Below, piece after piece: positions 43,410-53,525 of a DNA stretch of 64,000 nt. Below the pieces are notes generated by a model, which worked only from the letters and a program-made list of their open reading frames with translations, made no database searches and was not told the DNA's origin. Source of the stretch: JAHEJN01 sp963787285 (lineage in GTDB: Bacteria > Actinomycetota > Acidimicrobiia > Acidimicrobiales > JAHEJN01). The DNA is taken from contig CAWBCM010000006.1 in assembly GCA_963787285.1 (NCBI GenBank), positions 124,001 through 188,000 of the forward strand, given 5' to 3'. Position numbers and translations under genes: made by a program. Numbering within the stretch: the stretch's first letter is position 1; every line of letters starts with the position of its first letter.

Positions 43410-45194
43410 ATGGAAACCGTGACCGAGCGTTCCGATGCCGAGCTGGTCGTCGCCGCCGTGGGCGGCGACTCGGCCGCGCTCGGGGGAATCTACGACCGGT
43501 ACGCCGACCGTGTGTACTCGTTCTGCCAGTCGCGGCTGCGCAACCACGAGCAGGCAGCCGACGCCACCCAGGAGACCTTCGTGCGGGCGGCACTGCGGTT
43601 GGGCACGCTACGCGAGCCCTCGAAGCTGCGCTCGTGGCTCTTCGCCATCGCCCGGAACCAGATCGTCGACCAGGCCCGGCAACGCGAGCGCAGCACGTCC
43701 ATGGAAGCCGCAGGCGAGATGGCTGCTGATCTCCCGGACCACGACGCCGATCTGCTGCGCGCCGATGCCGCCACACTGTTGTGGGAGGCCGCCGGATCGC
43801 TCCAAGAACGCGACTTCACGCTGCTCGAGCTGCAACTGCGTCAGGGACTCGAGGGGACCGATCTCGCCGATGCCCTCGGTGTGTCGACAAGTCATCTCCA
43901 CACCCTGCAGTCCCGCATGAAGGACCGCATCGAGAAGGCCCTGGGCGCCCTGCTCATCGCCCGCCACGGTCGCGACGACTGCGATGGGCTCCAAGCGTTG
44001 CTGGCCGACTGGGACGGCCGCTACACCGTGGCCGTGCGGTCGAAGGTGACCCGACATGTCGAGAGCTGCGACGTCTGTCGGCACACCAAGGCTGCCGTCG
44101 TCGTTCCCAGTCGGTTCCTGGGCGTGCTCCCGCTGATGGCTGCGCCGATCCTCCTACGGGCGAAGACTGCCGCCGCCATGGAAGCGGCCCGCACCGGCGC
44201 ATCGGGCGTGGCCGTCGAGGAATCGGCGTGGACGTGGCGAGACGACGGATTTCCGAATGCTCTCGGCCCGGACGCGGCGAAGACGGGATCGGGTCTGCTC
44301 GCAATCGTCGTGGCGATCGCGTTCGTGTTGATCGGCGCCGGAGCCGGCGGTGCGTGGTACTTCGGTGGGGACGACCAGGTGAGCATCGTCGCACCCGGCG
44401 AGGGCGACGAGCCGGCACCGCTCGTCGCCGAGCCCACCCCCACCCCCGAGCCGACCCCCGACGTCACTCCCGACCCGACACCGTCGGCCACGCCGACTCC
44501 CGAGCCCAAGGTGGACATCGGGCCGATCCCGACCCCCACCCCGGCGCCGCCGACTCCGGTGCCGCCTCCGCCCACTCCTGTTCCCCCCACGCCGGTTCCA
44601 CCGACACCGGTGCCGGGCTCCATCGCCGTCGGTGCCGCGAACGTGAGCCTCGGTCTGGCCGCCCAGGCTCCCCTCGGGCTGTCGAATCCCGGGGCTCAGG
44701 CCGCCCCGTTCACGGCCGGCGCGACTGCTCCCTTCTCGGTTTCACCCGCCTCGGGCCAGGTCGGTCCGGGAGGGTCCCAGCAGCTGGTGGTCGCCGTGAA
44801 TCGCAATGGTCTGCCCGACGGTGTCGTGTCCGGCTCGCTCACCATCGCAACGCCGGCCGGTCCGGTCAGTGTCTCGCTGTCGGCTCTGGTCGACACCACC
44901 GCACCCCAGGTTCGCGTCGTCGCGCCGCAGTTCGGCGCCGTCGTGTGCATCGGCGACACCGTCCCCGTGAGTGCCGCCGCCACCGATGCGGGCGGTTTGA
45001 CCGGCGTTTCGGTGAGCTGGTCGGGTCCGACGGGTACCGGCGGCACCGCGGCCCTCTCCGGTGGACCCGAGTCGTGGACCGGCAGTGCCGGACCGTTCCC
45101 GTCGCGTGGCGTGGTCCTGCTCACCGTCACGGCCACCGACGGCGTCGGGCTGTCGGCATCGAGCACGGTCGATGTCTTGTCCGACACCTGCTGA
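43410..45194 (+). CDS. ECF sigma factor fused to a membrane-anchored surface domain
   Basis: Residues 10-185 are an ECF sigma factor: region 2 (AALGGIYDRYADRVYSFCQS, QETFVRAALRL) and region 4 (LLELQLRQGLEGTDLADALG, VSTSHLHTLQSRM). Next comes HVESCDVC (His216, Cys220, Cys223), the HxxxCxxC pattern of zinc-binding anti-sigma domains. One membrane helix follows (LLAIVVAIAFVLIGAGAGGA), then a Pro/Thr repeat stalk and two Ig-like domains outside. The protein therefore combines sigma factor, inhibitor-like domain and sensor in one 594-residue chain. Release would presumably need proteolysis or a conformational change. Confidence 0.85.
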   Translation: METVTERSDAELVVAAVGGDSAALGGIYDRYADRVYSFCQSRLRNHEQAADATQETFVRAALRLGTLREPSKLRSWLFAIARNQIVDQARQRERSTSMEAAGEMAADLPDHDADLLRADAATLLWEAAGSLQERDFTLLELQLRQGLEGTDLADALGVSTSHLHTLQSRMKDRIEKALGALLIARHGRDDCDGLQALLADWDGRYTVAVRSKVTRHVESCDVCRHTKAAVVVPSRFLGVLPLMAAPILLRAKTAAAMEAARTGASGVAVEESAWTWRDDGFPNALGPDAAKTGSGLLAIVVAIAFVLIGAGAGGAWYFGGDDQVSIVAPGEGDEPAPLVAEPTPTPEPTPDVTPDPTPSATPTPEPKVDIGPIPTPTPAPPTPVPPPPTPVPPTPVPPTPVPGSIAVGAANVSLGLAAQAPLGLSNPGAQAAPFTAGATAPFSVSPASGQVGPGGSQQLVVAVNRNGLPDGVVSGSLTIATPAGPVSVSLSALVDTTAPQVRVVAPQFGAVVCIGDTVPVSAAATDAGGLTGVSVSWSGPTGTGGTAALSGGPESWTGSAGPFPSRGVVLLTVTATDGVGLSASSTVDVLSDTC

Positions 45195-45208
45195 ACTAGG
45201 TTCCTGGC

Positions 45209-46490
45209 GTGACCTCCGTCGACTCCGTGGTGCCGCCCGTCGGCGTACCGAACCCGATCCTGTTCGACTTCTGGACCCGGCCGGCGGCCGATATCGATGC
45301 CGACCTTGCTGTGCTTCGCGACGCCGGACCGGTCTTCGTGTCCGAACCGGTGCCCGACCCGGGGTTCCCCCTTCCGCAGGGGCCGGGCGCGTGGATCCTC
45401 ACCCGCCACGCCGACATCCTGCACGCGTCGAAGCATGCGCCGCTGTTCAGCTCGGCCGCCGGGGTCACTGCGCTCGACACGCCGATCGAGTTCCGCGAGT
45501 TCTTCTCGTCGATCATCGCCATGGACGACCCTCGTCACGCCCGCTTGCGCCGGCTCGTGTCGGCCGGCTTCACCCCCCGCATGCTCGCCCGTTTGCAGCA
45601 CCACGTCGAAGCCACGGCGCGCGACATCGTCGATCGTGTCGCCGAGGAAGGGTCGTGTGACTTCGTGGTCGACGTCGCCGCGGCGCTGCCGCTGAAGATC
45701 GTGTGCGAGCTCATGGGCGTGCCCGAGTCGCAGTACGACTTCGTGTTCGACCAGTCGAACGTGATTCTGGGCGCCGGAGACCCCGAGTACGTGCCCGACG
45801 CCTCCGACATCCTCACCGCGATCCTCACTGCCGGCCAGGCGCTGGCCGAACTGATGGACGAGGTCGCCGCGCAGAAGGCGGGCGGCGACGGCGACGATCT
45901 CACGTCGTTGCTCGTCAACGCCGAGGTCGACGGTGAGCGACTCGACCATCAGGATCTCGCCAGCTTCTTCATTCTGTCTGGTGATCGCCGGCAACGAGAC
46001 CACCCGCAACGCCATCAGCTGGGGCCTCGAGTACCTGAGCGCCAACCCCGATCAGCGCCGCATCTGGCAGAACGATCCCGATGGCGTCACCGCCACCGCG
46101 GTCGAGGAGATCGTCCGTCTGGCCAGTCCCGTCACCTACATGCGTCGCACGCTGCTCGACGACACGGAGGTCTCGGGAGTCCCGATGGCGGCCGGCGACA
46201 AGGTGCTCATGTTCTACCTGGCCGCCAATCGTGATCCGGCGGTCTTCGACGACCCGCTGCGGTTCGACGTTCTGCGCACGCCGAACAACCATGTGGGCTT
46301 CGGAGGTCCGGGTCCGCACTTCTGTCTCGGTGCGCATCTGGCCCGGCGTGAGATATCGGTGATGTTCACCGAGCTGTTCGCCCGACTGCCCGACATCGAG
46401 GCCGTCGGTGAGCCGCAGTTGCTGCGATCGAGCTTCATCCACGGCATCAAACACCTTCCGGCCGAGTTCACCCCGGTTCGTGGTCGCTGA
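45209..46490 (+). pseudogene. Cytochrome P450, frameshift near 45980
   Basis: GTG 45209 follows TAGGTT (45197-45202) by six nt. The first frame runs to DLASFFIL; deleting one T near 45980 gives LVIAGNETTRNAISWGLEYL (I-helix with the AGxET motif), then EEIVRLASPVTYMRRT (ExxR) and the haem-Cys loop FGGPGPHFCLGAHLARRE. The corrected protein is about 426 residues, normal for a bacterial class I P450. All catalytic elements are present, so the shift is probably a sequence error. A ferredoxin is not seen nearby; the substrate is unknown. Confidence 0.82.
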
Positions 46491-47000
46491 CGAGCCCTCG
46501 CTCGTGGTGAGCGAAATCTGGCGCTATCCGGTCAAGTCGATGCAGGGCGAAACGCTCACGACCGCCGCCGTCACCCCCATCGGCATCGAGGGCGATCGAG
46601 GATGGGGGCTGGCCGATCCGGCCACCGAAAAAGGTGCTCACGGCCCGACGCGAGCCGAAGATGCTCTTCGCCGCTGCTCGACTCGAAGGCACCGAGGTCG
46701 TGATCACGCTCCCCGACGGTTCCGAGACCGCCGACGATGCCGTTCTGTCGGCGTGGCTCGGAGCGCGACGTCGCTCTCGTTCGAGCCGGTGAGGAGGGTG
46801 GCGTGTACGAGAACCCGCTCGACCCCGCAACCGAGCAGGACTGGGTCGAGTGGCAAGGGCCCGGCCTCGCCTGGCACGACAGCGCCAGGAGCCGGGTGTC
46901 GCTGGTGTCGACGCACGAGTCTCGACAGGCGTCGACATCGGTCGTATCCGGGCCAATCTCGTGTGCCGCGGTCACGGCGAGGACGCTCTGGTCGGTCGAT
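46480..47000 (+). pseudogene. MOSC-domain protein, several frameshifts and lost 3' end
   Basis: The start VVADEPSLVVSEIWRYPVKS leads into MQGETLTTAAVTPIGIEGDR, the beta-barrel opening of MOSC proteins. At least three single-base shifts follow: an A-run at 46628-46632, then near 46770 and near 46930. Corrected pieces include KVLTARREPKMLFAAARLEG, DVALVRAGEEGGVYENPLDP and RIRANLVCRGHGEDALVG. The homology stops at about 47000, before the conserved end of the domain, exactly where unrelated minus-strand coding begins. MOSC proteins handle molybdenum-cofactor sulfur. Confidence 0.65.
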
Positions 47001-47310
47001 GTTCATCAGGGTGAACGTCGTCGCCGCGCCGGTAGGCGAGGTCGTCGACGCCGTTACCGTCCCAGTCGCCAACATAGAAATTCGTGTCGCTCGGAGACCC
47101 GAAATCGAGCTCGAAGTCCGCGGCACCGCCGGTGAGCTGGTTCGCGAAGAACCAGCGGCTCACCTGAGCCGCGCCGTTCTGATTCGGACTCGAGACCCCG
47201 GGCAGAAGCCCGAGAATCGCGGCCAGGACGGCGACGGACAGCGCACGCCAGGGACGATGACGCTCGCTCGGGCTGGATTCGTGGTCACGGTCGCATGGAT
47301 CGCGTCAAGT
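46997..47310 (-). pseudogene. 5' fragment of a secreted FG-GAP/VCBS-like protein
   Basis: On the minus strand a signal peptide appears after one frame correction (RPWRALSVAVLAAILGLLPG then VSSPNQNGAAQ). It is followed by QVSRWFFANQLTGGAADFEL and FYVGDWDGNGVDDLAYRRG, one FG-GAP-like repeat. A second shift precedes TTFTLMNI, after which the sequence becomes MOSC antisense. The gene therefore lacks its 3' end. Confidence 0.5.
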
Positions 47311-47362
47311 CCCGCGAGGCGTCGGCGCCTGGGATCGGTCTCGATGGCGGCACGGTGCTCGT

Positions 47363-48560
47363 CTACTCGACCCGGCGCACGGCGAAGGTGTCGACGCCGT
47401 TGCCGTTCCAATCGCCGACGATGAGCTCGTCGGTGGCCATGCCGTACGCGATGACGGTTTGGGCGGGGCCAGGCTGGAAGTCGTTGCGGATGAAGATCAG
47501 GTTCCCGCGGCGCACGGCGAAGGTGTCGATGCCGTCCTGGTTCCAGTCGCCGACGAGCACTTCGTCGCCGGCCTTGCCGTAGCCGAACACGATGTCGGCG
47601 GGACCAGACGTCGTGGAGTTGCGGACGAAGAACGTGTTACCTCTGCGCACGGCGAAGGTGTCTTGGCCATTGCCGTTCCAGTCGCCGACGAACACTTCGT
47701 CGCCGGCTCTCCCGTAGCCCAACACGATGTCGGCGGTTCCGGGGGCGATGGTGTTCTTGAGGTAGTAGATGTTGCCTCGGCGAGCGGCCGAGCGTGTCGG
47801 TGCCGTTGGCGTTCCAGTCGCCGACGAGGGTGGTGTCGGTCGCCTTGCCGTAGCCGACGGTCTTGAATGCGTTGCCGCGCTCGTCGACCAGCGTGTACAC
47901 GTTGCCCACACGGGACCCGAAGCCGTCGGTTCCGTTGCCGTCCCAATCGCCGGCAATGACCTGACCGGTCGGCGTGCCGAACAAGAAGCTGTAGTCAGCG
48001 GGGCCCGATGCGATTCTGTTGGCGACGTAGATTCGTGACCTCAAGGTTGGCGGGTGGGATCACGGGGACAGCGGAGACCTCGATGTCGAGGTCGGCTCGG
48101 CCGGTGGCGCCGTCGTTGTCGGTCAACTCGTAGGTGCAGCTGTCGGTGCCGGAGAATCCGGCGGTAGGTGTGTACGTGACCGAGCCGGCACCGCTCGGCG
48201 GCGCACGTGCCGTTGGCCGCCTGAGTGACGATGGTGGCCGGCCCCACGGCCGCCAGGTCGTCCTGGCCGCCTCCGTCCTGAGCGTTGCCGTCCGATGTGC
48301 GGAGTCCTCGTGTGAGACCGTCGTTGGCGACGCACGTTCGTCGTGACCGCCACACCCGCATCGGTGATCGCGGCATCGTCGACGGAGCGGGCGGCTGGTT
48401 CACGTAGATGGCGATGGTGTTGCCGCTCGGCGGAGTGCAGGTAACAGTGACCATGTTTCCGGTGTTGAGGACGCTGACCTCAGAAACGGTCGCCGTCAAC
48501 GGGGCACCGGCATCGGCGGCGGTGATCGTGTAGGCAACCGAACCGTCAGGCTGGGTGAGC
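47363..48560 (-). pseudogene. 3' fragment of a secreted protein with Ig/cadherin-like and FG-GAP-like repeats
   Basis: There is no start codon; coding begins directly after the tldE stop with SSTLLTQPDGSVAYTITAAD. Several frameshifted pieces form one or two Big/cadherin-like modules (VDDAAITDAGVAVTTNV, FSGTDSCTYELTDNDG). Five repeats of about 46 residues follow, of which three are clear: DEVFVGDWNGNGQDTFAVRR, DEVLVGDWNQDGIDTFAVRR and DELIVGDWNGNGVDTFAVRR. It ends at TAG 47363. Such repeats form calcium-binding beta-propeller blades in extracellular proteins. Confidence 0.6.
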
Positions 48561-48570
48561 AGCGTCGAGC

Positions 48571-49899
48571 TCAGAGCGTGAAGGCCATCTCCTCGACCAG
48601 CGCCCCCGGCAGTTGCAGGCTGTCGGTCGAACGTCGTTGGTAGGTGCTCGAGTCGGGGATCAGCTCGGTCGTGTCGGTCAATCCGACCAGCCGGGCGCCG
48701 AGGAGATTGAAGGCCGTGTCGTCGAAGCGCAAGACGTTGACCGGTGCGGTGATCTCGCCGTTGTCGACCCAGAACGTGGCGAAGCGGGTCATGCCGGTGG
48801 TGCGACAGGCGGAACGATCGCTGAAGTTCAGATACCAGAGGTTGCCCACGTAGAGGCCGGTGCCCAGGCGGTGGACCACCTCGTCGGCGGGGATGTCGCC
48901 GGGTTCCATGCGGAACGACTGAGGCGATTCGCCACCCGCGGCGCCGTTGGTCGCCACGCCGTACTCCCGGGCCGAGCGGGGCGAGACCAGATGGTCGTTG
49001 AACACGCCGCCCTCGACCATCGTCACCCGATCGGGGCGCAGGAAGCCCTGTTCCTGGAAGTTCGGAGCGGTGCCACCGGCGGTGTCCTCGCTGATCGTGA
49101 TCGAAGGATGGAAGGTGGCCCCGTCGGCAATCATCCGCAGAAGCGGCGTCTGTTTCGTGCGGTGCGAACGGAGTCCGAATCCTCCCCACGAGAGCATGGA
49201 GGCGATCTCTTGCATGGCGGTCGGTGCGAGGTAGGTCGGGTACCCGCCGGGCGCGAGGTCGATCGGGTCGCGGTCCAACACGTCGAGCTGCCGTTGTGAC
49301 CACTCGACCTTGCGGTCCAGAGCAGCCGTGTCCCACGCGGTACCGGCGTAGAGGTTCTTCACGGCCTTGTCGGCTCGGAGGTAGAAGCTCCAGTCGAGGC
49401 TGAAGTTGGCACTCTCGTGCCAGTTCACCTGTCCCCGTGAGTCGGCGAATCCGGTCACCGAGGTGCCGGCGGCGTAGACGCCGACCAGATCGCGCCCGGC
49501 GCCGACGTTGCGGATCGCTTCGACGGCCGCGCCGGCTTCGGGCAGCGACGACTCGGCCGTCACGACCGTGGAGTGCACTTCGTCAGGACGCATCAGGTAC
49601 GGATCGGGAGGCACCGAGTCGAGCTGGGTGCGCATCGACGCCAGCGCTCGGGCGATCCGATCGTCGTCGAGCTCGCGGTCTCCCGACAGGGTGAACGACG
49701 ACTCGACGTGGCGGGCTCCACGAGCCAGGTCGAGGTCGAGCTCGAGCTGGTTGACCGAGCCCGCCTGACGTACGGCTCCCGCGTTGAAACGCACGAACTC
49801 GCTGGTCTCACCGGCCACGTTGGCGCTGAACTCCTCGCCCGGAGCCAGCTGCGATCGAATCGATGCGGTGAGGTCGGCGAAGTAGTCGTGGGTCGTCAC
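48571..49899 (-). CDS. tldE: TldE/PmbA-family metalloprotease subunit
   Basis: TldE is the non-catalytic partner of TldD; the pair degrades unfolded peptides and matures some RiPPs such as microcin B17. The 442-residue protein has the PmbA/TldA fold, with LLRMIADGATFHPSITISED and GFLRPDRVTMVEGGVFNDHL in the middle, GDIPADEVVHRLGTGLYVGN and the LNFSDRSACRTTGMTRFATF segment near the end. Its GTG overlaps the tldD stop (GTGA at 49896-49899). Confidence 0.85.
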   Translation of the reverse strand: MTTHDYFADLTASIRSQLAPGEEFSANVAGETSEFVRFNAGAVRQAGSVNQLELDLDLARGARHVESSFTLSGDRELDDDRIARALASMRTQLDSVPPDPYLMRPDEVHSTVVTAESSLPEAGAAVEAIRNVGAGRDLVGVYAAGTSVTGFADSRGQVNWHESANFSLDWSFYLRADKAVKNLYAGTAWDTAALDRKVEWSQRQLDVLDRDPIDLAPGGYPTYLAPTAMQEIASMLSWGGFGLRSHRTKQTPLLRMIADGATFHPSITISEDTAGGTAPNFQEQGFLRPDRVTMVEGGVFNDHLVSPRSAREYGVATNGAAGGESPQSFRMEPGDIPADEVVHRLGTGLYVGNLWYLNFSDRSACRTTGMTRFATFWVDNGEITAPVNVLRFDDTAFNLLGARLVGLTDTTELIPDSSTYQRRSTDSLQLPGALVEEMAFTL

Positions 49900-51329
49900 G
49901 ATGCCCCACCGAAGACCTCGACGTCATGGAAGTGACACGGCGGCGTGGCGTGGCCGACCCAGATCGTCTGATTGGGTTCACCCTTTCCGCAGTTGGGCAC
50001 GCCGTAGGCCTGGAACAGGTCGCGGTTGCCCACCCCGGCCAGGTTGCGCCAGAAGTTGCGCGAGATGCCGCGGTAGCTGGGATTCCTGACCGTCGTGGTG
50101 AGCTCGCCGTCCTCGATGAGGGTGCCGTGTTCGCAGCTGAACTGGAACTTGTTGCGACTGTCGTCGATGGACCACGAGGTGTTGGTCTGCATGAACACGC
50201 CGTGCTCGATCGACGCAACGAGCTCCTCGAAGGTGGAGTCGCCCGGCTCGACGTTGAGGTTGGCCATTCGATCCATCGGCGGCCGGTTCCAGCTGGACGC
50301 TCGCGAATTGGCGACACCCTCGAGGCCCGACCGGGCCTGGGAGATCGCCCCGCCGAGAGGTCGCTCGAGGATGCCCTCGCGAATGAGGTACTCGCGCGTC
50401 GCGGGGGTGCCGTCGTCGTCGAAGGCATAGCTCGATATCTCGCCGTCGACGGTGGGATCGAAGGTGACGTTCAGGAGCGGCGAACCGTAGGCGAAGGTGC
50501 CGAACATGTCGGGGGTGACGAAACTCGTGCCCGCGTAGTTGCGTTCGTCACCGAGGATGCGGTCGAGCTCGAGTGGGTGTCCGATCGACTCGTGGATCTG
50601 GAGCACCATCTGGTCGGGTCCGAGCAGCAGGTCCATGACGCCGGCGGGACAGTTCGGCGCCTCGAGCAGGGCGACGGCCTCGGTGGCAAGGCGAGGCGCG
50701 GCATCGAGGAAGCCATAGCGGTCGAGCACCTCGACGCCGCCCTGGCCGTAGGCCGAGTGGGCGGCGAAGGTCCGGGTCTGGGTGTTGGCCCCGTCGTTGG
50801 CCGTGACCGACATCGTCGGAAAGGCGGCATCGAAACGCTGGTGGACTCGTCCGCCCTCGTTGGTCACGAGCAGGGTGTCGCGCTCGATCACGCTGAGCCC
50901 GACAGCCCGTTCGACGATGCGGTCGTCACCACCCAGCGCCTCGCACTGGGTGCGGAGGAGATCGATACGGTCGGCGAGGCCGATGTCGGCCCAGCTCCGC
51001 TCGACGGTCGAGCGGTAGTCGCCGACGGGGTGACCGAGCGGCGGTTGGGCGAGGACCCCGAGGCCCGCCGTGACGCCGGCCCAGTGCCGGGCTCGCTCCA
51101 CTGCGGCACCGACGCCGGTGGGGGACAGGTCGCTGGTCGCGGCGTAGCCGAGGCCCCCGTTCGACCAGATCGTGACCATGATGCCGACGTCGCGACTGGT
51201 GTGGGCGGGTTCGGCGACGTCGTCGAGCACGCTGAGACTCTCGACCCGCTGGTCGAAGTAGCGCATGGAGCAGTAGTCGACATCGGTCGGCATGGCCCCG
51301 AGGAGTCGAGGTTCGAGAGCGTCGAGCAT
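49896..51329 (-). CDS. tldD: TldD-family zinc metalloprotease
   Basis: The 477-residue protein carries the TldD active-site motif HESIGHPLELDRI (HExxxH, zinc ligands) and the conserved PNCPAGVMDLLLGPDQMVLQ before it. The C-terminal NPSYRGISRNFWRNLAGVGN and YGVPNCGKGEPNQ segment with Cys is also typical. ATG 51329 follows TACCCT (51336-51341) by six nt, so the long upstream open frame was rejected. It forms a heterodimer with TldE. A role in maturing the local candidate peptide, about 20 kb away, would be speculation. Confidence 0.9.
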   Translation of the reverse strand: MLDALEPRLLGAMPTDVDYCSMRYFDQRVESLSVLDDVAEPAHTSRDVGIMVTIWSNGGLGYAATSDLSPTGVGAAVERARHWAGVTAGLGVLAQPPLGHPVGDYRSTVERSWADIGLADRIDLLRTQCEALGGDDRIVERAVGLSVIERDTLLVTNEGGRVHQRFDAAFPTMSVTANDGANTQTRTFAAHSAYGQGGVEVLDRYGFLDAAPRLATEAVALLEAPNCPAGVMDLLLGPDQMVLQIHESIGHPLELDRILGDERNYAGTSFVTPDMFGTFAYGSPLLNVTFDPTVDGEISSYAFDDDGTPATREYLIREGILERPLGGAISQARSGLEGVANSRASSWNRPPMDRMANLNVEPGDSTFEELVASIEHGVFMQTNTSWSIDDSRNKFQFSCEHGTLIEDGELTTTVRNPSYRGISRNFWRNLAGVGNRDLFQAYGVPNCGKGEPNQTIWVGHATPPCHFHDVEVFGGAS

Positions 51330-51355
51330 GACGTGAGGGTACGCCCCGCCGGTGC

Positions 51356-52694
51356 TCAGTCGTCGAGTCCGTGCATCACGTCGAGCCACAACTGGGTCGT
51401 GAGGGCGAGTGACTCGATGTCGATGCGCTCGTTGTGGCCGTGGAAGCGGCTGCCGTAGGCGCCGGCATCGAGCTCGGGCGAGAAGAGGCCGGCTCCGTAG
51501 GCGATCGCGCCCATGTCGCGGAACACGCGGGCGTCGGTGAATCCGCTGGTGAACCGGGGCACGAGCCGAGCCTGGGGAAATGGTCGCGAGACTGCGGTCT
51601 GGAGGACGTCCCACAGCGGGGTGTCGAGGCGACTGGTCGAAGCGGTGTGGGTGAGGATCGGGCTGATCTCCACATGATCGGCGAGATCGCCGAGGGCTTC
51701 CGCCAGGTGGGCTCGGACATCGTCGGCCGTCTCGCCGGGAAGGGTTCGGATGTCGACGCCCAGCTCGACGGACCCCGGAATGATGTTCGTCTTCATCTGA
51801 CCGCGGGCCTCGTTCACCGAGAAGGTGGTGTGGCAGCAGGCGTGGAGCAGGCTCGCCGTCTGCACATCGGGCAGGTCGTCGAGGACCCTCTCGACGGCGA
51901 CGGGATCGCGAAGGGCGTCGGTCAGCTCGGGGTCGATGTCGAGGCTGTCGATCATCGGCCACCACAGGTCGTGGAAGCGGGCGCGGGGCCGGTACTCGGC
52001 GAGTCGCTGCACCACTGCTGCGGCCTTCACGAGCGCGTTGTCGCTCCGGAACGGACGCGATCCGTGCCCCGGTGTGCCGCGCACCGTGAGCGTGCGCCAG
52101 GCGATGCCCTTCTCGCCGGCGGTGACACCGACCGTCGGGGACTCGGCGGTACCTCCGTGCAGCCCGCCGCTCTCGGTCAGCACGTAGGTGCAGTCGATCG
52201 CGTCACGATGTCGGGTGGCCATCCACTCGGCGCCGTAGGCGCTGCCCGACTCCTCGTCGGCGACCGCGAAGAAGATGATGTCGCCACGGGGCCGGTGACC
52301 CGAGACCGGCGAGGTGGCGAAAGGCCACCGCCATCGACGCGGTGAGGTTCAACATGTCGACCGCGCCGCGGCCCCACACCTCGCCGTCGATGACCTCGCC
52401 GCCGAAGGGATCGTGTCGCCAGCCCGATGCATCGGCAGGAACGACGTCGGTGTGGCCCATGAGGCACAGCTTCGGCGCCGACGGATCACGGCCCGCGAGC
52501 CGAGCCGTGAGGGACTGGCGGCCCGGGGCGGCGTCGAAGGTATCGATGTCGGCGCCGATCCCCTCCAGGTAACCGAGGAGCAGTTGTGCATTGAGCACCT
52601 CGTTGCCCGACGTGGGGGTGCCGTCGTTCACGCACGCGTTGCGAATGAGCGCCTGGAGCAGTTCGACGGTCTCGTGGACGTTCGCCTCGGTCAT
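51356..52694 (-). pseudogene. M20-family metallopeptidase, frameshift near 52315
   Basis: The N-terminal half (MTEANVHETVELLQALIRNA, zinc site LMGHTDVVPA, and GRGAVDMLN) and the C-terminal half (WRTLTVRGTPGHGSRPFRSD dimerisation domain, HGHNERIDIESL at the end) are in different frames. One base correction near 52315 joins them through DIIFFAVADEESGSAYGAEW, which holds the catalytic Glu pair. The corrected enzyme is about 446 residues, like ArgE/DapE/ACY1 deacylases. It ends 26 bp from tldD and starts four bp after the HAD gene stop. Confidence 0.78.
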
Positions 52695-52697
52695 GGG

Positions 52698-53438
52698 TCA
52701 GGTCGCTGCGAGCAGCTCGACGAGGGCCGACACATCGGGGAGTCGCCAGTGGTCGAACTCGGTGTGCAGGTCATGCGGGTCGAGCTGAACGACCGGCAGG
52801 CCCGCGGCGGCGGCACCCCGGACGTCGGCGTGCACGGTGTCACCGACGTAGAGCACGCGGTGGGGCGCCATGTCGAGGGCGCCGAGGATCAGCTCGAAGA
52901 TCCGAGGATCCGGCTTGGCGACACCGACGGTGGTCGAGTCGACGATGTCGACCACCTCGGGTAGCTCGCCGGGGCCGATCTGGCACACGGCGTGTTCGAC
53001 CATCTGTGCGGCCGCGGTGCCGTCGTTGTTCGACAGGATTCCAAGGTGCACGTCGAGCTCGGCGAGCCGATGGAATGCGTCGATGTTGGCGGTGAGGGGC
53101 AACCGCCATATGTCCATCACCGCCTGATGACGCTGGAGGGCTCGTGCGGCGTGGGCGCGGTCGAGGTCGGTTTCGTCGACTCCCAGGTGGGCGAAGTACC
53201 GAAGGTCGTACCAGCGCCACGCATCGAGATCGCGTTCGTCGACGTGGTCGGCAGCCAACATGCGATCGGTGAGACCACGGGCACCGTGATAGTGCGCGGC
53301 CCGGAAGTGGTCGGGGTCGTCGGTGACCACGAGCTCGGCGTCGGCAAGCGCCGCCGCGATCGGCTCGGGATGGGGTACGAGGAACACTCCCCCGATGTCG
53401 AAGACCACGGCGTCGATGGCGGCCAGAGTGCTGAGCAT
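52698..53438 (-). CDS. HAD-superfamily hydrolase
   Basis: The 246-residue protein has HAD motif I as AIDAVVFDIGGVFLVP, motif II as LGILSNNDG, motif III Lys in GVAKPDPRIFELIL and motif IV YVGDTVHADVRGAAAAG. Motif I has Gly where the second Asp usually sits, as in DIGG-type members, so phosphatase activity may be weak or altered. ATG 53438 is six nt after CATACT (53445-53450). It likely heads the transcript with the M20 peptidase gene. Confidence 0.87.
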   Translation of the reverse strand: MLSTLAAIDAVVFDIGGVFLVPHPEPIAAALADAELVVTDDPDHFRAAHYHGARGLTDRMLAADHVDERDLDAWRWYDLRYFAHLGVDETDLDRAHAARALQRHQAVMDIWRLPLTANIDAFHRLAELDVHLGILSNNDGTAAAQMVEHAVCQIGPGELPEVVDIVDSTTVGVAKPDPRIFELILGALDMAPHRVLYVGDTVHADVRGAAAAGLPVVQLDPHDLHTEFDHWRLPDVSALVELLAAT

Positions 53439-53525
53439 GGAGTGAGTATGGCAGCGCTGGCGCCGGGTCACTGCGTGGACTGGCGGTGCGCCGGGGCTGC
53501 TCCCGAGCGCCACTAGGCTCGCCGG

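Noticed and set aside
44400..44620. Short direct repeats in the sigma-fusion gene as a CRISPR or mobile element
   Set aside because: They are in-frame PTP/PVPP codon repeats of the extracellular stalk, with no spacers and no terminal repeats.
47363..48044. Tandem repeats at 47.4-48.0 kb as a non-coding repeat array
   Set aside because: The period of about 138 bp keeps frame and encodes FG-GAP-like blades on the minus strand.
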